Shown here: in pieces, positions 32,801 to 42,024 of the stretch
How the letters are laid out: the number at the start of each line of letters is the position of its first letter
Numbering within the stretch: position 1 is the first letter of the stretch
Assembly: GCF_002021925.1 (NCBI RefSeq)
Contig: NZ_CP012546.1
Coordinates: forward strand, 1,054,001-1,118,000
Direction: 5' to 3'
Source: Campylobacter pinnipediorum subsp. pinnipediorum
Lineage (GTDB): Bacteria; Campylobacterota; Campylobacteria; Campylobacterales; Campylobacteraceae
Length of the DNA: 64,000 nt
Translations under genes and position numbers: made by a program
The notes under the pieces: model-generated
Database searches by the model: none
Seen by the model: the letters and a program-made list of their open reading frames with translations, nothing else
Told to the model about the DNA's origin: nothing

Positions 32801-32896
32801 TATACTCATTGTTCTTATGGATATGATTCCAAAAACAAAAAGTGATAAAAAAATCATCAAAGTAGTAATTGGTCTATTTATAGCAAATTTATACAC
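29879..32896 (-). CDS. cmeF: RND efflux pump, CmeF-like inner-membrane transporter
   Basis: A 1005-residue RND transporter, the length of C. jejuni CmeF. A single helix at the N-terminus, large periplasmic loops, and 12 helices in two sets, with GIGIFVDDAIVVIENI containing the conserved Asp pair of proton relay in TM4 and the C-terminal FGMVGKNAILVVDFANK. It drives export of drugs and bile salts with CmeE and CmeD by proton motive force. The gene order CmeD-CmeE-CmeF supports the name. Confidence 0.9.
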   Translation of the reverse strand: MYKFAINRPITTLMIFLSLFVFGIISIRTMSISLFPDVEIPLVKITTFAKGDKNYINNKITKKLEDEVSSIDGIKNINSVSYDNLSVVLIEFELEKNIEIALNDIRDKISKAGLPVKSITEKVSGSDKPIFSIFVSSKDKNTTNLMKVVDEKAITFLQRINGVGGINKVGFLKPQVNILLNPFLLNKFNLNAKDVAQIINLQNFQMPLGNLQTDDKKIVLSSDFNAKSIDELKNLRIKDGLFLQDIADVSFSHAKTDSLAIMDGKDGVMLEIKKINGINTIKTIKAIKESLKDFKYLIGDELDFNIAFDESGIVLKHIKQVALDMVLGIFLTALIVFLFLRSVSSTIIATIAIPVSIIGTFFIMDILGYDINRLTLVALTLGIGIFVDDAIVVIENISKKIENGEKNPLIAGFDGVRDIAFSVLGISLVLLCVFIPIAFMDGIVGRYFNSFAISVAGGIVVSFLVCIMLIPALCTRFLNTKKSYFYNKSSFLFEALDNSYGKVLDLILRFKFIFIIITFCIFAFCISFAGKVGIDFMPSEDNSEFNIFIKADPSSSIDFMQDKLQPIINTIKDDKRIEYFYTLVGYDDAKQAYKAKIYAHLGPVSKRNQRQKDIMADYRNKLDFSDLNISITDLPIVDTGDNEPVQIIITGDSFDELENIFLKVKKMLTDFGGVIDIKSKNEDKSEQIKISMDREKLSKLHISEYEVATIINTSFSQNTISLYDNGVNQYDIVIGFDDKFKKDIQELKKIRVKNAFGEFFTLDNIASFEIKKDILFIPRYNKQNELKILANLDNIPLGNVSAYLDENIPEILPQGYSKKYTGFIKLMKNTNEAFIFTISLSALLIYMILAALYESFVLPFVIMISMPLAFAGVVVGLLMSGNSFSLFVMVGSILLFGMVGKNAILVVDFANKYANSGIDLNEAIKKAGIMRLHAILMTTFAMIFAMLPLAISKGAGYEANSPMSIAIISGLISSTILTLLIVPALFSFAYKLDKYFKRFYEREKI

Positions 32897-32902
32897 TAGT
32901 AA

Positions 32903-33640
32903 TCACTTTATTTTTATAAAACCTTCACCATAACTTCCGATTGTTAAACCATCAGCATAGGCTTCAGCTTTAAATTTTCTAGTTTTGATATCTATTATCG
33001 GATAAATATTTGATATTTTTACCACTTGTTTATTCCCATCTTTTTTATCAAAATAAAACTCATCTCCAACTTTTATCTTGTCAATATAACTTCCATCTAT
33101 ATACATTACAATCTTAACTTCAGGATAAGATACGAGTTCTAGCACACTAGAATTAAGTGCTATAACACCACTTCCAATTTCAGCATTTTTAGCAACTATA
33201 ACTCCACTAAAAGGAGCAATAAGAGTCTTTTTAGAAAGTCTATTGTTTATATTTTCAACCGCTATTTGAGCTTTTTTTACAACAATTAAAGCATTTTCAT
33301 AATCAAATTTTACCTTTTCAAAATCATATTTTGATATATCGTCTTCAACTTGTTTAAATTTATTTAAAGTTTGCAATTTAAAATCTTTAACCAATTTTGC
33401 GTTTTCAAGCTCATTTTGTGCTATCTTTAAAGCTATTTTTTCATCTAAATCATCAAGCAAAACAAGCTTATCACCTTTTTTTACAACACTAGAAACATCT
33501 ACATTTATTTTTTTTACAATTCCATTTGCTTCAAATACAAGTTTTGAATCCTTAACGGCCAAAACATCAAAATTTGCATATATTTTCTCATCAGCAAAAG
33601 AAAAATTTAAAAAAATAAGTAATATAAAAATAAATTTCAA
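32903..33640 (-). CDS. cmeE: RND efflux membrane-fusion protein, CmeE-like
   Basis: A 245-residue periplasmic adaptor with signal peptide (FIFILLIFLNFSFA), biotinyl-lipoyl-like halves NGIVKKINVDVSSVVKKGDK and LIAPFSGVIVAKNAEIG, and a short hairpin helix region. It is small for the family, but the same size as CmeE. Bridges pump and channel. Confidence 0.88.
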   Translation of the reverse strand: MKFIFILLIFLNFSFADEKIYANFDVLAVKDSKLVFEANGIVKKINVDVSSVVKKGDKLVLLDDLDEKIALKIAQNELENAKLVKDFKLQTLNKFKQVEDDISKYDFEKVKFDYENALIVVKKAQIAVENINNRLSKKTLIAPFSGVIVAKNAEIGSGVIALNSSVLELVSYPEVKIVMYIDGSYIDKIKVGDEFYFDKKDGNKQVVKISNIYPIIDIKTRKFKAEAYADGLTIGSYGEGFIKIK

Positions 33641-34911
33641 AATCCTATCCTCTCTAAAATATCAACTCCACTTTCAAAATAATATTCAGCCTTTTTTATC
33701 TCAAGCTCATTTTTAGCTGTTATCAAACTACTTTTAGCCCCAAATTCATTAGCAAGTGATAACAAAAAGTCATTATACCCAACAAGTCCTGATTTATACT
33801 TATTATCTATCGCTTTTAAACTTGTTTGAGATGATTTTAGATAAAGCTCATTTGCTAGTATTTTATCTTTCAAATTTTCTATCTCTTCTTTGATATTTTT
33901 CAAACTTAATTCGTTTTCTCTTTTTTTATAATTTAGATTAAGCATTGCTTGTGCTTTTTTTACTCTTTGGGTCTCTATTTTTTTAAGATTAGATCCAAAA
34001 TCAAAAATTTTCCACTTAAATCCAATCATAAACTCGTTATTTTTTTCCCAATCTTCTTTTAACAAATCATCAGCATAAGATTTAAAAATAGCTATATTAC
34101 CATTAAGAGAGCTACCTAACCTACTCTTTGTATACATAAAAGTATTTTGTAAAAATATATGTGGTAAATACTCAGAATAAGACTCTTTTATACTATTATC
34201 AATAGCAAAAAGTTCTTTACTTATAGCTTTTAATTCAGCCTTCTCACTTGAAATATTATAATCAGGCTCTTTTAAAGATATAAAATCAAAATTAGCAACA
34301 TTAATATTTGATAAAAGATTGATTGAATTTTTTATTTTGTTTAGTTTTTGTTTTAGTTCAAGCTCCTCGCTTAAACTCAAGTAATACTTAGCTAAAATAC
34401 TTTCATACTCGCTACTTGAACCAAGTCCAGCATCTTTAAATGATTTTAAACGCTCCAAAGTAGCACTTAAATAATTTTTTTCACCTTCTTTTGCTTTGAT
34501 TATACCAACCAAAGACAAGGCATTATAATAAAGTCTAACAACATTTAAAGATAGATAATTTTTATATTCATCGTTTTTATAAATTTCACTTTGATTTAAA
34601 TTAGCCAAAGCTCTTATTCTTGCCTCTCTTGCACCACCATCATATATCATAAAATCAAGTTTAGCATAAATACTATTTATCTCTTTTGGTCTTAAAATCA
34701 ACTTTTCATCTGAGTTTGTTTTATATCCTCCACCTACTGAAACACTTGGAAGATAACCAAGCAAAACATTTTGTTTATTAAGCTCAGATTTTGCAACATC
34801 ATATTTTTTTATATTTGCTAATTCTGAGTTTTGAGTGTTTAAAATCACCTCTTTTAAGCTTGTAGCATTCAAAACCAAGCAAAATAAACATAAAAATAAA
34901 AATCTAATCAT
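33637..34911 (-). CDS. cmeD: TolC-like outer-membrane channel, CmeD-like
   Basis: A 424-residue outer membrane efflux protein with signal peptide and repeated TolC-type helices (LSLNVVRLYYNALSLVGII, KSGLVGYNDFLLSLANEFG). Length equals that of C. jejuni CmeD. Starts 14 bases after fliP stops, so the efflux genes seem to be transcribed with motility genes. Confidence 0.87.
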   Translation of the reverse strand: MIRFLFLCLFCLVLNATSLKEVILNTQNSELANIKKYDVAKSELNKQNVLLGYLPSVSVGGGYKTNSDEKLILRPKEINSIYAKLDFMIYDGGAREARIRALANLNQSEIYKNDEYKNYLSLNVVRLYYNALSLVGIIKAKEGEKNYLSATLERLKSFKDAGLGSSSEYESILAKYYLSLSEELELKQKLNKIKNSINLLSNINVANFDFISLKEPDYNISSEKAELKAISKELFAIDNSIKESYSEYLPHIFLQNTFMYTKSRLGSSLNGNIAIFKSYADDLLKEDWEKNNEFMIGFKWKIFDFGSNLKKIETQRVKKAQAMLNLNYKKRENELSLKNIKEEIENLKDKILANELYLKSSQTSLKAIDNKYKSGLVGYNDFLLSLANEFGAKSSLITAKNELEIKKAEYYFESGVDILERIGF

Positions 34912-34924
34912 TTATATACTTCTT

Positions 34925-35656
34925 TCAATGAAAACTTTCAACTAAATTTCCAACTAGTAAATTCCACCCGTCAACCAAAACAAAAATAAGTAGTTTAAAA
35001 GGTAGTGATATCATAACGGGTGGCAACATCATCATACCCATAGACATAAGAACAGAGCTTACAACCATATCTATAACTAAAAATGGAAGATAAAGCAAAA
35101 AAGCTATCTCGAAAGCTGTTTTTAGCTCACTTATCGCAAAAGCCGACATAGCTATAGTAAGTGGAATTTCATCTATATTTGCTGGGTTTTGTAAATTTCT
35201 TATCCTAAAAAAAAGTGCCAAATCTTTTTCTCTTGTATTTCTAACCATAAATTCCTTAAAAGGCTTTATACTTTTATCAAAAGACTCTTCATAACCAATC
35301 TGTTCTGCCAAATAAGGCTTTATTCCATTCTCATAGCTTTGCTTTGCAACTGGCTCCATTATAAAAAATGTAAGAACCATAGCTATGGATATCAAAAGTG
35401 TAGAAGGTGGCATTTGCTGAGTACCCATAGCTTGACGCAAAAACGAAAACACTATGACAAGTCTTAAAAAACTTGTCATCATAAATATAAGACCTGGTGC
35501 TAATGTTAAAACCGTTAAGGCTATTAAAACGTTTAGAGAAGTTACTAATTGTGTTGGGTTGTTTGGAGCTGTTAGGCTTAAATTTATCGTTGGAATTTCA
35601 ACATCAGCTGAAAATCCAAATAGACCAAAAACAGATAATAAAAATAGTATTCTCAT
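34925..35656 (-). CDS. fliP: Flagellar export protein FliP
   Basis: A 243-residue protein with signal peptide and four transmembrane helices; TSFLRLVIVFSFLRQAMGTQ and MPPSTLLISIAMVLTFFIM are the FliP signature. FliP forms the export gate core with FliQ and FliR. Downstream of motB by 9 bases. Confidence 0.96.
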   Translation of the reverse strand: MRILFLLSVFGLFGFSADVEIPTINLSLTAPNNPTQLVTSLNVLIALTVLTLAPGLIFMMTSFLRLVIVFSFLRQAMGTQQMPPSTLLISIAMVLTFFIMEPVAKQSYENGIKPYLAEQIGYEESFDKSIKPFKEFMVRNTREKDLALFFRIRNLQNPANIDEIPLTIAMSAFAISELKTAFEIAFLLYLPFLVIDMVVSSVLMSMGMMMLPPVMISLPFKLLIFVLVDGWNLLVGNLVESFH

Positions 35657-35664
35657 ATTAAAAT

Positions 35665-36432
35665 TTAATCCAATATACTTTTACGAGCAGCTTCTTTTTT
35701 CTTTTTATCCAAAGATACAAACTTTATCTCTACTCTATTATTTTGAACTCTGCCTTCTTGTGTTGAGTTTAGAGCTATGGGTTCATAAGAAGCTCTTCCT
35801 GATGCTATTAGCTTTTTTGCATCAACTCCATCTTTTAATAATTCATCAACAACACTCATTGCACGAGCTGTTGACAACTGCCAATTGTTTTTATAAATAG
35901 AATTAAGATCCGGCTCTAAATCATCAGTATGACCAACAACATTTATATCAATATATGGTGGTAACTTTGTTGCTATCATAGAAATGCGTTTTATAAACAA
36001 TTTTGCATCATCACTTTGTATTTCAGCCTTACCATGCTCAAACAACAAACTAGCAGGTAAGCGAATAATAAAACCATCCTCGCTATCTTTCATAACAACC
36101 TCGGGAGAACCAGTAGCATTCAAAAGCTCATTTATAGCCTTTACAGCTTGAGAAAAGCTATTTTCTGATTGTGATTGAATCTTTTCTTTTTTGATTTTAG
36201 ATTGAAGCTCTATCTCTTGTTCTTTTTGAGTTTCCGGCCTTGCACCGCCTTCTAAGACACTCATAGCTCCTGCTAAAGAACCAACAGCCATTTCAAGCTT
36301 TTTTGCATCCATAGTACTCATTGATAATAACAATACAAAAAAGCATAGCAAAAGTGACATCAAATCACCAAATGCAGCAAGCCATTCAGGCATACATTTT
36401 GGGCATTCGCTTGGATCTATTTTTTTTGCCAT
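35665..36432 (-). CDS. motB: Flagellar motor stator MotB
   Basis: A 255-residue stator subunit: CMPEWLAAFGDLMSLLLCFF holds the single TM helix with the proton-carrying Asp; a linker rich in Gln/Ser follows; then the OmpA-like peptidoglycan-binding domain (INVVGHTDDLEP, NWQLSTARAMSVVD, NNRVEIKF). Works with MotA encoded just upstream. Confidence 0.96.
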   Translation of the reverse strand: MAKKIDPSECPKCMPEWLAAFGDLMSLLLCFFVLLLSMSTMDAKKLEMAVGSLAGAMSVLEGGARPETQKEQEIELQSKIKKEKIQSQSENSFSQAVKAINELLNATGSPEVVMKDSEDGFIIRLPASLLFEHGKAEIQSDDAKLFIKRISMIATKLPPYIDINVVGHTDDLEPDLNSIYKNNWQLSTARAMSVVDELLKDGVDAKKLIASGRASYEPIALNSTQEGRVQNNRVEIKFVSLDKKKKEAARKSILD

Positions 36433-36435
36433 ATC

Positions 36436-37200
36436 TTACTCAAATTGTGATTTTCTATCTTTTGGAGGTAAATAAGACAACAACTTACTTTCAAGTGTTC
36501 TTGGATTATCTCCAGCCTGAATTGACATAATACCTTCTAATATAACTTCTTTTTCTAACATTTCATCATTATTTCTAATAGATAATATATTTGCAACCGG
36601 ACCACCTATAATATTTCCAATCATAGCACCATAAAGTGTAGTAAGCAACGCAACCGCCATTGAAGGACCAATAGCACTAGGATCTGACATATTTAAAAGC
36701 ATAGCAACCAAACCTATAAGTGTTCCTATCATACCCATAGCACCAGAAAAACCACCAACTTGTTCAAAAATTTTAATATTTGAACCATGCCTTGAACTTG
36801 TTTGATCTATGTCTATTTCAAGCAAAGATCTTACAGCATCTGGCTCATTACCATCAACAGCCATGGATAGACCTTTTTTTAAAAATTCATTAACTTCATT
36901 ATTTACATCATTTTCAAGAGCAAGTATTCCATCTCTTCTAGCTTTTGTAGAATAATCAACTATTTTTTTTATAGTTTCAGCTAAATTTACTTGACCTGGC
37001 TTGACAGCAACACCATAAAATGTAAAAATCTTTTTTAATTGTTCCATTTTAAAACCAACAAGCAAACAACCAGTGGTTCCACCAAAAACAATCATAACTG
37101 ATGGCACATCAACATATGGTCCTATACCAACACCTATAGCCATGGAGCCAAAAAGTAAAACTACTATCAAAACCCAACCGACAACGGTTCCTAAATCCAT
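36436..37200 (-). CDS. motA: Flagellar motor stator MotA
   Basis: A 254-residue protein with four transmembrane helices, KMEQLKKIFTFYGVA and GGFSGAMGMIGTLIGLVAML are typical MotA. The cytoplasmic loop carries charged residues that touch FliG. The promoter lies in the 146-base divergent gap with glmU; no clear sigma-28 site is seen. Confidence 0.95.
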   Translation of the reverse strand: MDLGTVVGWVLIVVLLFGSMAIGVGIGPYVDVPSVMIVFGGTTGCLLVGFKMEQLKKIFTFYGVAVKPGQVNLAETIKKIVDYSTKARRDGILALENDVNNEVNEFLKKGLSMAVDGNEPDAVRSLLEIDIDQTSSRHGSNIKIFEQVGGFSGAMGMIGTLIGLVAMLLNMSDPSAIGPSMAVALLTTLYGAMIGNIIGGPVANILSIRNNDEMLEKEVILEGIMSIQAGDNPRTLESKLLSYLPPKDRKSQFE

Positions 37201-37293
37201 ATCAACTCTCTTTAAAATTCAGATAAAAACAATATTTTATTAGCTTTTAGTTAAAAATAGCATAAATTCAAATATTTATTTGTCTTTTTTTGA

Positions 37294-37299
37294 TACAAT
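37294..37299 (+). promoter_or_regulatory. -10 of glmU
   Basis: TACAAT after a T-rich stretch; 47 bases before the start. The -35 is absent, which is common for sigma-70 promoters in these genomes. Confidence 0.55.
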
Positions 37300-37346
37300 C
37301 AAGGACTAAGTTTTGAAAAAAATACATTATTTTAAGGTTTTATAAA

Positions 37347-38645
37347 GTGAAAGAAACTTCTATAATTATACTAGCGGCTGGTCTTGGAACAAGAATGAAG
37401 TCAAAAACCCCAAAAGTTATGTTTGAAATTTGTGGAGCAAGCATGATATCTCACATACTAAATAAGGCTTACAAAATAACAGATGATGTATGCGTTGTGT
37501 TGTATCACCAAAAAGATATGATACAAGAACATATTCTAAAAAACTATCCAGATACAAAAATCCATATACAAGATTTTGAAAATTTTCCAGGAACCGCTGG
37601 TGCATTAATAGGAGCTATTTCAAAAACAAAAAAAACAATAATTTTATGTGGAGATATGCCACTAATAACACAAAATGAACTTGAAAATCTAGCAAAAAGC
37701 GATCTTGACCTAACAATAAGTAGCTTTAATACCGAAAATCCTTTCGGATATGGAAGAATTATAAGCGAAAATAATCAAGTTTTATCCATAGTAGAAGAAA
37801 AAGATGCAAGTGAAAATGAAAAAAAAATAAAAAGTGTAAATGCTGGATGTTATGCATTTAAAACAGATGCTTTAGAGAAAATTCTACCACTTATAAAAAA
37901 CAATAATGCACAAAATGAATACTATCTAACCGATGCTGTAAAAATAGCAAACGAACTAAGCCTAAAATGTGGCATTATAGAAGTAAAAGAGCAAAACTTT
38001 ATGGGTATAAATGACAAATTTCAACTTAGCATAGCAGAAAAAATAATGCAAGATGAAATAAAAAAAGATTTGATGAAAAGCGGTGTATTAATGCGTATGC
38101 CAAATACAACATATATAGATTGTAGAGCTAAATTTGAAGGCGAATGTGTCATAGAAGAAAATGTAAGCATAATAGGAGAATGCTTAATAAAAAATAGCAT
38201 TGTAAAAAGTTCTAGTGTAATAGAATATAGCGAAATACAAAACTCAAGCATTGGTCCATTAGCCAGAATAAGACCAAAAAGCAAAATAAAAAACACACGC
38301 ATTGGAAATTTTGTTGAAACAAAAAATGCAAATTTAGATGGTGTAAAAGCTGGACATTTAAGCTATCTTGGTGATTGTGAAGTGCAAGAAGGAACAAATA
38401 TCGGTTGTGGTTTTATAACCTGCAATTATGATGGCAAAAACAAATATCAAACAAAAATAGGCAAAAATGTATTTGTAGGTTCAGATACTCAAGTAATAGC
38501 CCCTGTAACAATACAAGATGATGTTATGATAGCCGCAGGAAGCACGATAACAAAAGATATTCCAAGTGGCGCATTAGCCGTTTCTAGAACAAAACAGATA
38601 AATAAAGATAGGTTTTTTTATAAATTTTTTAAAGAAGAAAAGTGA
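37347..38645 (+). CDS. glmU: Bifunctional GlcNAc-1-P uridyltransferase / GlcN-1-P acetyltransferase
   Basis: A 432-residue enzyme making UDP-GlcNAc for peptidoglycan and LOS. Nucleotidyltransferase motif LAAGLGTRMKSKTPK near the N-terminus; C-terminal left-handed beta helix with GPLARIRPKSKI and HLSYLGDCEV for acetyl transfer. The uridyl domain and acetyl domain are both complete. GTG start with a weak ribosome site. Overlaps coaBC. Confidence 0.95.
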   Translation: MKETSIIILAAGLGTRMKSKTPKVMFEICGASMISHILNKAYKITDDVCVVLYHQKDMIQEHILKNYPDTKIHIQDFENFPGTAGALIGAISKTKKTIILCGDMPLITQNELENLAKSDLDLTISSFNTENPFGYGRIISENNQVLSIVEEKDASENEKKIKSVNAGCYAFKTDALEKILPLIKNNNAQNEYYLTDAVKIANELSLKCGIIEVKEQNFMGINDKFQLSIAEKIMQDEIKKDLMKSGVLMRMPNTTYIDCRAKFEGECVIEENVSIIGECLIKNSIVKSSSVIEYSEIQNSSIGPLARIRPKSKIKNTRIGNFVETKNANLDGVKAGHLSYLGDCEVQEGTNIGCGFITCNYDGKNKYQTKIGKNVFVGSDTQVIAPVTIQDDVMIAAGSTITKDIPSGALAVSRTKQINKDRFFYKFFKEEK

Positions 38646-39817
38646 TGTTAAAAGATAAAAAAATTTTACTAGGTGTTTGTGGTAGTGTTTCATTTTATAA
38701 AGCATACGAGCTAGTATCAAACCTTAAAAAGCTCGGTGCTGATGTAAAGGTTATGTTAAGTGATGGGGCTTTGAAATTTTGTAATCCTTTATCCTTTGAA
38801 GCTATCACAAATCATCCGGTTTTATGCACAGGAAACGAGGATTGGCAAAAAAAGATAAGCCATATAGAGTATGCAAAAGTAGATCTTATTTTGATAGCGC
38901 CAGCTTCTGTAAATACTATAAATAGCCTTGCTAGTGGGGTTTGTTCAAGTATATTTATGCAAACCCTAATCGCTTCAAATGCACCTATGATAATAGCACC
39001 TGCGGCAAACAATAAAATGTTAGAGCATTTTTCTACGGTAAAAAATTTAGATTTTTTGAAAAAAAATGGCGTAAAAGTAGTTGAACCTGTAACAAAAATG
39101 TTAGCTTGTAAGGACATAGGAAAAGGTGGTTTGGCAGATATATCAAACATACTATATGAAGTAAAAAAAGCTTTTTTTAATCAAACTTTTAAAGGAAAAA
39201 AAGTAATCATAACAGGTGGCGCAACAACTGAAAAAATAGATGATGTAAGAGCCATCACAAATAATTCTAGTGGAAAAATGTCAAAAGCCTTATCTGATGC
39301 TTTTTTCTTTTTAGGCGCAGATGTTATGCTTATCTCAAGCGTAAAGTATGAAAATTTACCATATAAATCTTGTGAGTTTAAAAACACAGATGAATTATTA
39401 TCTTTATGTAAAGCAGAATGCAAAGACTCTGATTTATTAGTCATGTGCGTGGCTGTTAGTGATTATATATGCAAACAAAATTATGATTTTAAGCTTAAAA
39501 AAAGCGAATTAGGAAAAGAGTGGAGCTTAGAGTTAAAACAAAATATTGATGTTTTATCAAGTCTAAAAGACTTTAAATGCAAAAAAATAGGCTTTAAATT
39601 AGAATACGATAAAAATAGTGCTTATAATAATGCAAAAAATATGCTAATAGATAAAAACTTAGATGCTGTTTGTCTAAATGTAATAGAAAAAGAAAATAGT
39701 TTTGGAAGTGAAAAAAATAAGATAAACTTTATAACAAAAGAAAAAGAGACACTTTTAGAAATTGACACCAAAGAAAACATAGCTATAAAAATAGCAAATT
39801 TGGCAAGTGAGTTATGA
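38645..39817 (+). CDS. coaBC: Bifunctional phosphopantothenoylcysteine decarboxylase/synthase
   Basis: A 390-residue CoaBC. N-terminal flavin half GVCGSVSFYKAYELVSNLKK, IAPASVNTI and APAANNKMLEH; C-terminal CoaB with ITGGATTEKIDDVRAITN and NSSGKMSKALSDA. Makes 4'-phosphopantetheine on the way to CoA. ATG overlaps the glmU stop as TGATG. Confidence 0.93.
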   Translation: MLKDKKILLGVCGSVSFYKAYELVSNLKKLGADVKVMLSDGALKFCNPLSFEAITNHPVLCTGNEDWQKKISHIEYAKVDLILIAPASVNTINSLASGVCSSIFMQTLIASNAPMIIAPAANNKMLEHFSTVKNLDFLKKNGVKVVEPVTKMLACKDIGKGGLADISNILYEVKKAFFNQTFKGKKVIITGGATTEKIDDVRAITNNSSGKMSKALSDAFFFLGADVMLISSVKYENLPYKSCEFKNTDELLSLCKAECKDSDLLVMCVAVSDYICKQNYDFKLKKSELGKEWSLELKQNIDVLSSLKDFKCKKIGFKLEYDKNSAYNNAKNMLIDKNLDAVCLNVIEKENSFGSEKNKINFITKEKETLLEIDTKENIAIKIANLASEL

Positions 39818-40494
39818 TTTCAAGTATTCAAAAAATACAAAAAATAACAAATGATAAAATAAGCACAATATCGCTAAATACATCATTGCCAGTAAGCTTA
39901 TTTGTAAGTGAAAAAATATCTTTTAATAGATATATTTTGAAATTTAGAAATAAAGAGTTAGTAACAAAAAGCGCAAAGAGACTTAAAGTTGGAGCCAAAT
40001 ATTGGGGTGAGATAAAAAGTGCAAGTGATAATATAGTTATAAACAATCTTTATGAAAAACCTGATTTTTTAGATTGTGGATTAGAAAATGGTATTTTTTT
40101 GATTGAAAGGCTTGTTAGCGAAGAGGACATAAAGTGGCTTTATGAAGAGATAATAAAAAATCTCTCATCAAATATAAATAAAGATGAGTTTGAAATTTAT
40201 ACAAATATACTACTTGCGTTAAATCAAAACATAATTCATATACCATTTATATACAATGACAACTTCAATCTTTTTCAATTTAAAAAAGATAAAAATAAGG
40301 CATACATGTATTTGGTGTTTTTAAATTTTGCACCTTTGCTTTTTGAGTTTGTTGATGGAAATTTAGATACAATTAAAACCCCATTTCAAAAAGTATCTAG
40401 CGTCTTAAAAGAACATTTTTCATGCAAAATAGAAAATTGTGATATAGATGCGATATGGAAAAAAAATAAAAATTTAATTGATTTTAAGGGATAA
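39814..40494 (+). CDS. Conserved hypothetical protein between coaBC and uppS, 226 aa
   Basis: ATG overlaps the coaBC stop. No recognised domain; N-terminal half has beta-rich LPVSLFVSEKISFNRYILKF and LKVGAKYWGEI, and the C-terminal half is helical. In C. jejuni a hypothetical gene stands at this place. Unknown function. Confidence 0.65.
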   Translation: MISSIQKIQKITNDKISTISLNTSLPVSLFVSEKISFNRYILKFRNKELVTKSAKRLKVGAKYWGEIKSASDNIVINNLYEKPDFLDCGLENGIFLIERLVSEEDIKWLYEEIIKNLSSNINKDEFEIYTNILLALNQNIIHIPFIYNDNFNLFQFKKDKNKAYMYLVFLNFAPLLFEFVDGNLDTIKTPFQKVSSVLKEHFSCKIENCDIDAIWKKNKNLIDFKG

Positions 40495-40495
40495 G

Positions 40496-41167
40496 ATGAA
40501 TGAATTAAACCATTTAGCCATTATTATGGATGGCAATGGAAGATGGGCAAAAAACCGCGGTTTTTTAAGGACAAAAGGGCATGAAAATGGTGCTTTAGTG
40601 GTTGAAAAAATTTGTGATTTTTGCATATCAAATGAGATAAAAATCTTAACTCTTTATGCATTTAGTACAGAAAATTGGAAAAGACCAAAAACTGAGATTG
40701 ATTTTTTGCTAGATTTATTAAAAAAATTTTTAGTCTCGAGAAAAGAAAATTTTGTAAAAAATGGTATCTTTTTTAACACAATAGGAGATATAGATATCTT
40801 CAATGATGATTTAAAACTAGAGATAAAAAACTTAAAAAATATAACAAAAGATAATAAAAAATTAAAATTTAATCTTGCTATAAATTATGGTGCAAAAGAT
40901 GAGATAATAAGAGCAACAAAAAGCTTAATATCTCAAAAAAAAGAGATAACAGAAGAAAACCTAAACGAGTTTCTTGATGAAAAAGAGCAGATAGACCTAC
41001 TTATAAGAACCGGTGGCGAACAAAGACTTTCAAATTTTATGCTTTGGCAAGCAAGCTATGCAGAACTTGCTTTTACTGACACACTTTGGCCTGATTTTAA
41101 AAAAGAAGAACTACAAAAGATAGTTGATGATTTTAGACTAAAAAATAGGCGTTTTGGTGCAATTTAA
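40496..41167 (+). CDS. uppS: Undecaprenyl diphosphate synthase
   Basis: A 223-residue cis-prenyltransferase starting at ATG 40496 (AAGGG upstream), with IIMDGNGRWAK near the start (catalytic Asp), FSTENWKRP and LLIRTGGEQRLSNF at the end. It makes the C55 lipid carrier for cell wall and glycans. Confidence 0.95.
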   Translation: MNELNHLAIIMDGNGRWAKNRGFLRTKGHENGALVVEKICDFCISNEIKILTLYAFSTENWKRPKTEIDFLLDLLKKFLVSRKENFVKNGIFFNTIGDIDIFNDDLKLEIKNLKNITKDNKKLKFNLAINYGAKDEIIRATKSLISQKKEITEENLNEFLDEKEQIDLLIRTGGEQRLSNFMLWQASYAELAFTDTLWPDFKKEELQKIVDDFRLKNRRFGAI

Positions 41168-41226
41168 TATGTATATAATCAATAAAATGGCAAATTTACG
41201 CACTAAATTATATAACTAGGATGATT

Positions 41227-42024
41227 ATGGATAGCTTTGATATAACTTTATCTATTTTTTTATTTATTTTTGGAATTTGCTTTGGTTCTTTTTCAAATGT
41301 TTTGATATATCGTTTGCCAAAATCTCAAAGTGTAAGTTTTCCAAGCTCACATTGCACAGTATGCAATACACCATTAAAATGGTATCACAACATACCTATT
41401 TTTTCTTGGTTTTTTCTAAACGGAAAATGTAGCTTTTGTAAAACAAAAATAAGCATAGTTTATCCTGTAGCAGAACTAGCCGGTGGTTTTTTTATGCTTA
41501 TTGGATTTTACAAAGAATTTGGCATATATGTTTTTGATGCAAAAGAGCTTATTTTGGCATTTATCGTTGGATTGTCTTTTATAAATTTACTTGCACTATC
41601 TGTTATTGATATAAGATACAAAGCTGTTCCTGAACAACTTTTATACACAGGATTAGTACTTGCATTTGCATACGCGGTACTAAAAAACATAACTCAAAAT
41701 GATAATTTTTACGATAATTTATTATGTTCTTTTGTGTTTGCATTTGCATTTTGGTTGCTTAGATTTTTAGTTAGTTTTTTTCTTAAAAAAGAAGCTATGG
41801 GAAGTGCTGATATTTTTATAGCTACTGTTATAGGTGCAATGCTTGGATATAAGCTTGGACTAGCGGCTGTTTATTTATCTGCTATCTTAACATTACCAGT
41901 TTATATGATAGTAAAGAAAAAAAATTACGAATTAGCATTTGTTCCGTTTTTAAGTTTAGCATTATTGCTAGTTTATTGTTTTGATGATTTTTTCTTAGCT
42001 ATAATAAAGATGATTTATGTCTAA
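41227..42024 (+). CDS. Prepilin peptidase (A24 family)
   Basis: About 265 residues with eight hydrophobic helices. The cytoplasmic zinc part has CTVCNTPL and CSFCKTKI. Catalytic Asp residues are in VIDIRYKAVPE and in GSADIFIATVIGAMLG, a GxxD variant of the GxGD motif. Cleaves and may N-methylate type IV pilin-like proteins for secretion or competence. ATG 41227 is better placed from AGG than 41221. Confidence 0.88.
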   Translation: MDSFDITLSIFLFIFGICFGSFSNVLIYRLPKSQSVSFPSSHCTVCNTPLKWYHNIPIFSWFFLNGKCSFCKTKISIVYPVAELAGGFFMLIGFYKEFGIYVFDAKELILAFIVGLSFINLLALSVIDIRYKAVPEQLLYTGLVLAFAYAVLKNITQNDNFYDNLLCSFVFAFAFWLLRFLVSFFLKKEAMGSADIFIATVIGAMLGYKLGLAAVYLSAILTLPVYMIVKKKNYELAFVPFLSLALLLVYCFDDFFLAIIKMIYV

